NCBI RefSeq assembly: GCF_009068765.1
Contig: NZ_CP035534.1
Coordinates: 372,001-436,000, forward strand
Reading direction: 5' to 3'
Origin: Sulfurimonas hydrogeniphila
GTDB lineage: Bacteria; Campylobacterota; Campylobacteria; Campylobacterales; Sulfurimonadaceae
DNA length: 64,000 nt
This document shows, piece after piece, positions 60,103-64,000 of the stretch (position 1 is the first letter of the stretch; every line of letters begins with the position of its first letter). The notes below the pieces were generated by a model, which searched no databases, was not told where the DNA came from, and saw only the letters and a list, made by a program, of their open reading frames with translations. The translations under genes were made by a program, and so were the position numbers.

Positions 60103-61345
60103 GTGCCCAAACTGTGGCAGTGAAATTAACATAGAAGAAGCACTCTACTCCAAACTTCAAACAAAGTTTGATGTAGACAGGGAGAGTGAGCGCAAGAAAT
60201 ATAAACTTGCGATGCAAAACCTCTCTGCCCAAAAAGAGGCAATCGAGGAAAAAGAAGCAGCCTTTGAGCATAAACTCCAAGAGGCACTTAGTCAAACACT
60301 AAGCAAAGAGAAGACAAAAATGCAGTACGAACTCACAGAGAGTATCAAGAAAAACCTTTTAGAGGAGAACGCTCTGCAACTCAAACAGCTCCAAAGCGAA
60401 CTCGACCAAAAGTCCAAACAGCTCCAGGAGCTCAATTTGCAAAAAGCAAAGGTGGCCCAACTAGAGCGAGAAAAGGAGGAACTCTCCTCTAAAATAAAAG
60501 CTGAAGCACAAATTGAGCTTAATAAAAAAATCCAACTAGAACGCCAAAAAGCAATCGAGGAGGCAGCCCAGGCAAATGAGATGAAACTCAAAGCCAAAGA
60601 GGAGCAGTTAGACCAGATTAAAAAACAGCTTGAAGATGCCAAACGCAAAGCAGAGCAGGGGAGTCAACAACTCCAGGGTGAAGCACAGGAAAAAAGTATA
60701 GAGGAGTATCTTAGCCTCACATTTAAATATGATGAAATAACAGAGATAAAAAAAGGAGCCTTTGGAGCTGATTGTATCCAAACCATCAACACCCCTGATT
60801 TTACAAACTGTGGAAAAATCTGTTATGAGTCTAAAAATACCAAAACCTTCTCCAATGATTGGATTGCCAAACTCAAATCCGATATGCTTGATGCCAAAGC
60901 CGATGTTGGAGTCTTAGTCACTGCCGCCAAACCAAAGGGTATGGAGCAGATGGGATTTATTGATGGTATCTGGGTTTGCTCTTACGATGAGTTTAAAGGG
61001 AGTGCTGCTCTAATTAGAGAGGGAATTATTGCAAGTTATATGGCTGCAAAAAGCCAGGAGAATAAAACAGATAAGATGACACTGCTGTATAACTACTTTA
61101 GCGGCAATGAGTTTAGTATGCAACTCCAGGCAATAGTATCTGGTTTTATGGCGATGCAAGAAGAACTCAACAAGCAAAAACGCTCTGTTATGGCAAGCTG
61201 GAGTCGACAACAAAAACAGATCGATACCGTACTGCTCAATACTACCAATATGTATGGAAATATAAAAGGCATTGCCGGTAATGCAATTGCCAATGTAGAA
61301 GCTTTAGAATTAGAACACTTTGAGGAGGAGGGCGAAGATGTTTGA
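60080..61345 (+). CDS. DUF2130 coiled-coil protein with nuclease-like domain
   Basis: A 421-residue protein. A CPNCGS half zinc ribbon opens it, then a long coiled coil (about 30-205), then a C-terminal domain with GAFGADCIQTI and ICYESKNTK, which looks like a PD-(D/E)xK nuclease core (E-x-K in YESKN). DUF2130 proteins are of unknown role, some linked to DNA defence or maintenance. It stands at the centre of the operon of small membrane proteins. Confidence 0.82.
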   Translation: MNTAATIKCPNCGSEINIEEALYSKLQTKFDVDRESERKKYKLAMQNLSAQKEAIEEKEAAFEHKLQEALSQTLSKEKTKMQYELTESIKKNLLEENALQLKQLQSELDQKSKQLQELNLQKAKVAQLEREKEELSSKIKAEAQIELNKKIQLERQKAIEEAAQANEMKLKAKEEQLDQIKKQLEDAKRKAEQGSQQLQGEAQEKSIEEYLSLTFKYDEITEIKKGAFGADCIQTINTPDFTNCGKICYESKNTKTFSNDWIAKLKSDMLDAKADVGVLVTAAKPKGMEQMGFIDGIWVCSYDEFKGSAALIREGIIASYMAAKSQENKTDKMTLLYNYFSGNEFSMQLQAIVSGFMAMQEELNKQKRSVMASWSRQQKQIDTVLLNTTNMYGNIKGIAGNAIANVEALELEHFEEEGEDV

Positions 61346-61712
61346 GTATATCAATCCATTTTTTGGGGTGATGCTGCTTTTGGTTATATTTGTCACTCTT
61401 TTATTGACGTTTTATGCAATAGGAGAAAAGCAAGCAAAAGGTACAAACTTTAAAGCTCCCTATTTTATGTATGGCGCTTCTGCTCTTTTACTCTTTATGC
61501 TTGTTTGGGATGCAACTGACACAAAACATAAAATCCATAATAATATTACAGCCTTCAATGCAAACAGAGCCCTCTCTTGTCAAGCTGCTGGACTCAAGCG
61601 TATCATCTCTAAAGCCAAAGGGTGGTATCTGCTTGATACCAACCACTTTAGCAATGGGGACGCTATTATTGCCAATAGTTTGTGTGAAGTGTTACAGATC
61701 AAGAAAAAATAA
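61338..61712 (+). CDS. Two-cysteine small membrane protein (paralogue 4)
   Basis: A 124-residue protein starting MFEYINPFFG with two helices, then AFNANRALSC, KAKGWYLLDTNHFSNGDAII and LC. It shares MFEY and the domain with the paralogue at 61740. The ATG with GAGGAGGG upstream is chosen over an in-frame upstream start at 61320. It overlaps the DUF2130 gene by eight bases. Confidence 0.7.
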   Translation: MFEYINPFFGVMLLLVIFVTLLLTFYAIGEKQAKGTNFKAPYFMYGASALLLFMLVWDATDTKHKIHNNITAFNANRALSCQAAGLKRIISKAKGWYLLDTNHFSNGDAIIANSLCEVLQIKKK

Positions 61713-61739
61713 TAAAACAAAAATAAGGAGTAAACAAAG

Positions 61740-62072
61740 ATGTTTGAGTATTTTAATTATGGTGGATTTTTTTTCTTGGTGTTTTTAATGCTGATAAGTT
61801 TTAAAATGCGAGAGGAGATAGCACCGCTTTATGGACTGTTCATATTGGTATTAGTCCTGATAGTATATGATGCTTACGCATCATATAGTGATGCCAAGAG
61901 TAATTTGAAAGCTTTTGAATATGGAAATACACTTACTTGCAGAAGTGGTGGTGGTGCTTATGGTGGTGTACAAAAATACAGTGTCTCTAAAGCAGAGGGT
62001 TGGAGAGTGCATAAGAGTTATTTTATTCATGACTCTTTAATGATTCGTGCCGATAAGTGCGAGCTACAATAA
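61740..62072 (+). CDS. Two-cysteine small membrane protein (paralogue 5)
   Basis: A 110-residue protein with two hydrophobic helices, then LKAFEYGNTLTC, VSKAEGWRVHKSYFIHDSLM and IRADKC. Closest to the paralogue at 58960. AAGGAG precedes the ATG. Confidence 0.7.
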   Translation: MFEYFNYGGFFFLVFLMLISFKMREEIAPLYGLFILVLVLIVYDAYASYSDAKSNLKAFEYGNTLTCRSGGGAYGGVQKYSVSKAEGWRVHKSYFIHDSLMIRADKCELQ

Positions 62073-62093
62073 AAAAAGAAGGAGAGAAGAGAA

Positions 62094-62456
62094 ATGGTTG
62101 GATTTGAGACAATGCTCTTTGATTATAATGAAGGATTAACACGCTTGGGTATTAATCACCCCTACATCACCGGTTTTGATTTTTTTATGAATATTATTCT
62201 CACTGCAATTTTAATGTTTGGATTTGAAAAGACAGTTGTTGCAAGTGGCATATTTGATAAGTATGAAGATCATATAACACTCTTTACGATGAGTATAGTT
62301 GTAGTGGGACCAATTGTTATAGGAATATATTTTCATGAATATACAGAAGTACTTCTATTTACAGTCTTTGTTCTTATTGTTCTTGCAGTAGCAATATTTG
62401 ATATATTTGAAGATTTTAGAACCTATCTTGATGAGAAGTTTGGATGGCTTTTTTAA
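62094..62456 (+). CDS. Hypothetical membrane protein, 120 aa
   Basis: Three probable transmembrane helices (about residues 28-46, 63-81, 86-104). It lacks the two-cysteine domain but is transcribed last in the same series, with AAGGAG upstream. Family not recognised. Confidence 0.6.
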   Translation: MVGFETMLFDYNEGLTRLGINHPYITGFDFFMNIILTAILMFGFEKTVVASGIFDKYEDHITLFTMSIVVVGPIVIGIYFHEYTEVLLFTVFVLIVLAVAIFDIFEDFRTYLDEKFGWLF

Positions 62457-62512
62457 AAAGGCAGGGCATGTTTATTTTTGAGTTTTTTGCTCATATCACA
62501 CGAATTTATTAA

Positions 62513-62545
62513 TTGACAAAACTTGTCCATCTAATTTCCTATAAT
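62513..62545 (+). promoter_or_regulatory. Candidate promoter of the repeat-protein gene
   Basis: TTGACA (62513-62518) and TATAAT (62540-62545) precede the gene by 30 bases. The 21-base spacing is longer than ideal, but -35 boxes are weakly conserved in Campylobacterota. Confidence 0.4.
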
Positions 62546-62574
62546 CCTTACACTTCAAAAAAAGGAACAAGAAG

Positions 62575-62880
62575 ATGAAAAAAATAATAATAGGTGCAGT
62601 TTTGGCATCAACAATGGCATTGGCAGGTAGTTACACTTTAGCTCCAGATGGTAGTTATGTTAGCGGGGATACTGCAACTTTAGCTCCTGACGGCACATAT
62701 GCAGGAGGTAATAGTGCAACACTAACTCCAAATGGTTCTTATGTAGGGGGTTCGAGCAGTACTATGACGCCAAATGGTAATTATGTAGGTGGATCAACAA
62801 GCACTTTGGCCCCTGATGGCTCTTATGTTGGTGGTAATACTGCAACTTTGGCGCCTGACGGTTCTTATGTAGGGCAATGA
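62575..62880 (+). CDS. Secreted protein of six 14-residue repeats
   Basis: A 101-residue protein with a signal peptide (about 1-18, ending ALAG) and six repeats of the consensus xATLAPDGSYVGGN covering residues 19-101 without linkers. It is entirely repeat after the signal. It could be a surface or periplasmic protein; function unknown. The repeats are conserved in protein but differ at many third codon positions, so the array is not a recent expansion. Confidence 0.75.
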   Translation: MKKIIIGAVLASTMALAGSYTLAPDGSYVSGDTATLAPDGTYAGGNSATLTPNGSYVGGSSSTMTPNGNYVGGSTSTLAPDGSYVGGNTATLAPDGSYVGQ

Positions 62881-62885
62881 TTTTT

Positions 62886-62908
62886 AGCATAGCTTTTATT
62901 GCTATGCT
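62886..62908 (+). terminator. Hairpin between convergent genes
   Basis: AGCATAGC and GCTATGCT pair around TTTTATT, just after the repeat-protein stop. The T-run lies before the stem, so it would better serve as an end marker than as a classic terminator. Confidence 0.4.
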
Positions 62909-62939
62909 CATGTAAAAGTTCTTTGCATGCAAAAATAAG

Positions 62940-64000
62940 CTATCGTTGCGGCACCCAATTTTCTTTCACATCACCAAACTCTTCTTCTTTATCAGGATGC
63001 AGAAATTTTTTTACCATCTGCTCAATATATCTATCCATTTTTTGGTATTCCTGTGCAAACTCTTCATGTGAAATATACTTGACAAGAGGTTCTTGTTTGT
63101 AGCGATGGGTGATTATTTTCATCTGCTGTGCCTCTTGAATATACTCATCATGGCGGCTTATAACTTCAAAGCCTTCTTTTAACAGCTTTTTGTTGGGTAA
63201 TGTGTCAATTGTATATACTGTTTCTGAATATTTTATCTTGATATAACCACGGGAGATAAGCTTGTCTATAGATGCTGGAAGTACATCTAATTCCCTTTTT
63301 CCATAATCAAACTCTTTAAGTTTTGGTAAGTGACATAGATCTTCTCGTATCTCTGTAAGCGAATCACATATAAGCACTTCTAAGTTTTTTAGATTTGCTA
63401 TCTCTGATGGCAGTTGTTTTATTTTTGTATCACGCATAGTTAAATTTTTTAGATTTTTTAAACTACACAATGAGACTGGAAAATTTACAAAAGGGATTCT
63501 ACACAAACTTACCTCTTCAAGCTCCGGGAATTGTTTGATAAAATCTAATATACAAAGCCTTTTAAAAGACTGTATAATGAGCTTTTTAAGGTTATGCAGC
63601 GGTTTTTGCGATATTGGCAAAATCTCAAGGTCTAAGCAATTCTCTAAAACAAGCATTTCCAAACCTGGTATCTCTACAAGACAAAGCGGCAAAGATTTAA
63701 CATGGGTACAGGCAGCTATAACAAACTCTTTTAAATTTGTTAATTGTCCAATCTCTTCGGGAATCATTTTTAGTTTCAGTGAAATGAGCTTTAAACTCTG
63801 CAGCTTTTTCAATCTTGTAATTTCAAGAGGCAGAGCTTCCAATAGATAAACAGTATCTATAGTGAGATCTTTGAGGTTTTGCAGATACTCTATCTCTGGT
63901 GCTATAAAGCCGTCTAATTTTTTTGATGCTTCAAAGCTGATCTTTAAAGTTTCAAGTGAGAGCAGTTCCTCTTTACTCTTGCCTATGAGGTCATCTATTT
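62940..64000 (-). CDS. Leucine-rich-repeat protein (5' end outside window)
   Basis: The frame is open to the window edge, with 352 codons visible. It has at least eight leucine-rich repeats, for example LTNLKEFVIAACTHVKSLPL and LKNLKNLTMRDTKIKQLPSE, then a charged helical C-terminal part (about the last 100 residues). LRR proteins bind other proteins. It is convergent with the small-protein operon, so it need not belong to it. Confidence 0.8.
   Translation of the reverse strand, partial: IDDLIGKSKEELLSLETLKISFEASKKLDGFIAPEIEYLQNLKDLTIDTVYLLEALPLEITRLKKLQSLKLISLKLKMIPEEIGQLTNLKEFVIAACTHVKSLPLCLVEIPGLEMLVLENCLDLEILPISQKPLHNLKKLIIQSFKRLCILDFIKQFPELEEVSLCRIPFVNFPVSLCSLKNLKNLTMRDTKIKQLPSEIANLKNLEVLICDSLTEIREDLCHLPKLKEFDYGKRELDVLPASIDKLISRGYIKIKYSETVYTIDTLPNKKLLKEGFEVISRHDEYIQEAQQMKIITHRYKQEPLVKYISHEEFAQEYQKMDRYIEQMVKKFLHPDKEEEFGDVKENWVPQR

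Noticed and set aside
62629-62877. CRISPR array suspected from regular repeats
   Set aside because: The repeats are 42 bases with no spacers, in frame, and encode a protein repeat. No CRISPR array or cas gene was seen in the window.

Overview
The window is a low-GC bacterial chromosome segment from a Campylobacterota (epsilonproteobacterial), Sulfurimonas-like organism. This rests on gene order (Nif3-family, FlgZ, waaA, pseudouridine synthase, ffh, rpsP, KH protein, rimM, trmD, rplS; truB-csrA-ispE near smpB; bamD-lon) and on protein character. It is inference from neighbourhood and motifs, not from a database search.

Bases 1-47 kb are mostly housekeeping. They hold the end of glyQ, a recG with an apparent frameshift, hpf, a minor-pilin locus with a 1441-residue secreted protein, tRNA-Phe abutting a HEPN/MNT toxin-antitoxin pair, bamD-lon, a small phosphatase and cysK cluster, a LysR regulator, a UvrD-type helicase, truB-csrA-ispE, smpB, and a long run from a Nif3-family gene to rplS. 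An M20 peptidase, a RimK-like ATP-grasp ligase and an M14 carboxypeptidase follow as a compact trio. Then comes one rRNA operon (16S, tRNA-Ile, 23S, 5S), facing an operon of aat, clpA and clpS, which together supply the N-degron pathway, and a Cys/Met metabolism enzyme.

From tRNA-Arg (47.8 kb) to the end the DNA looks accessory: AT-rich unknown genes, a small element with 28-bp inverted ends, an excisionase-like gene, a gene split by a 1.2-kb ISAs1-type insertion sequence with a clean 9-bp duplication, a tyrosine recombinase, a ColE2-type replication protein with a structured leader, ParA, a ribbon-helix-helix protein and an HsdS-like protein. This looks like an integrated plasmid or integrative element. 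From 58.0 to 62.5 kb a tightly packed plus-strand operon encodes at least five small membrane proteins sharing one two-cysteine domain, interleaved with a Phd/YefM-like antitoxin, a WGR-like protein, a small DNA-binding-like protein and a DUF2130 coiled-coil/nuclease-like protein. A secreted 14-residue-repeat protein and a leucine-rich-repeat protein follow. This operon is my best candidate for an undescribed system.

Three genes (recG, the MNT antitoxin, the IS transposase) each break at a run of seven or eight A residues, and each would be restored by one extra A. The palindrome TTACATGTAA is strikingly frequent, with eight exact copies found by eye.
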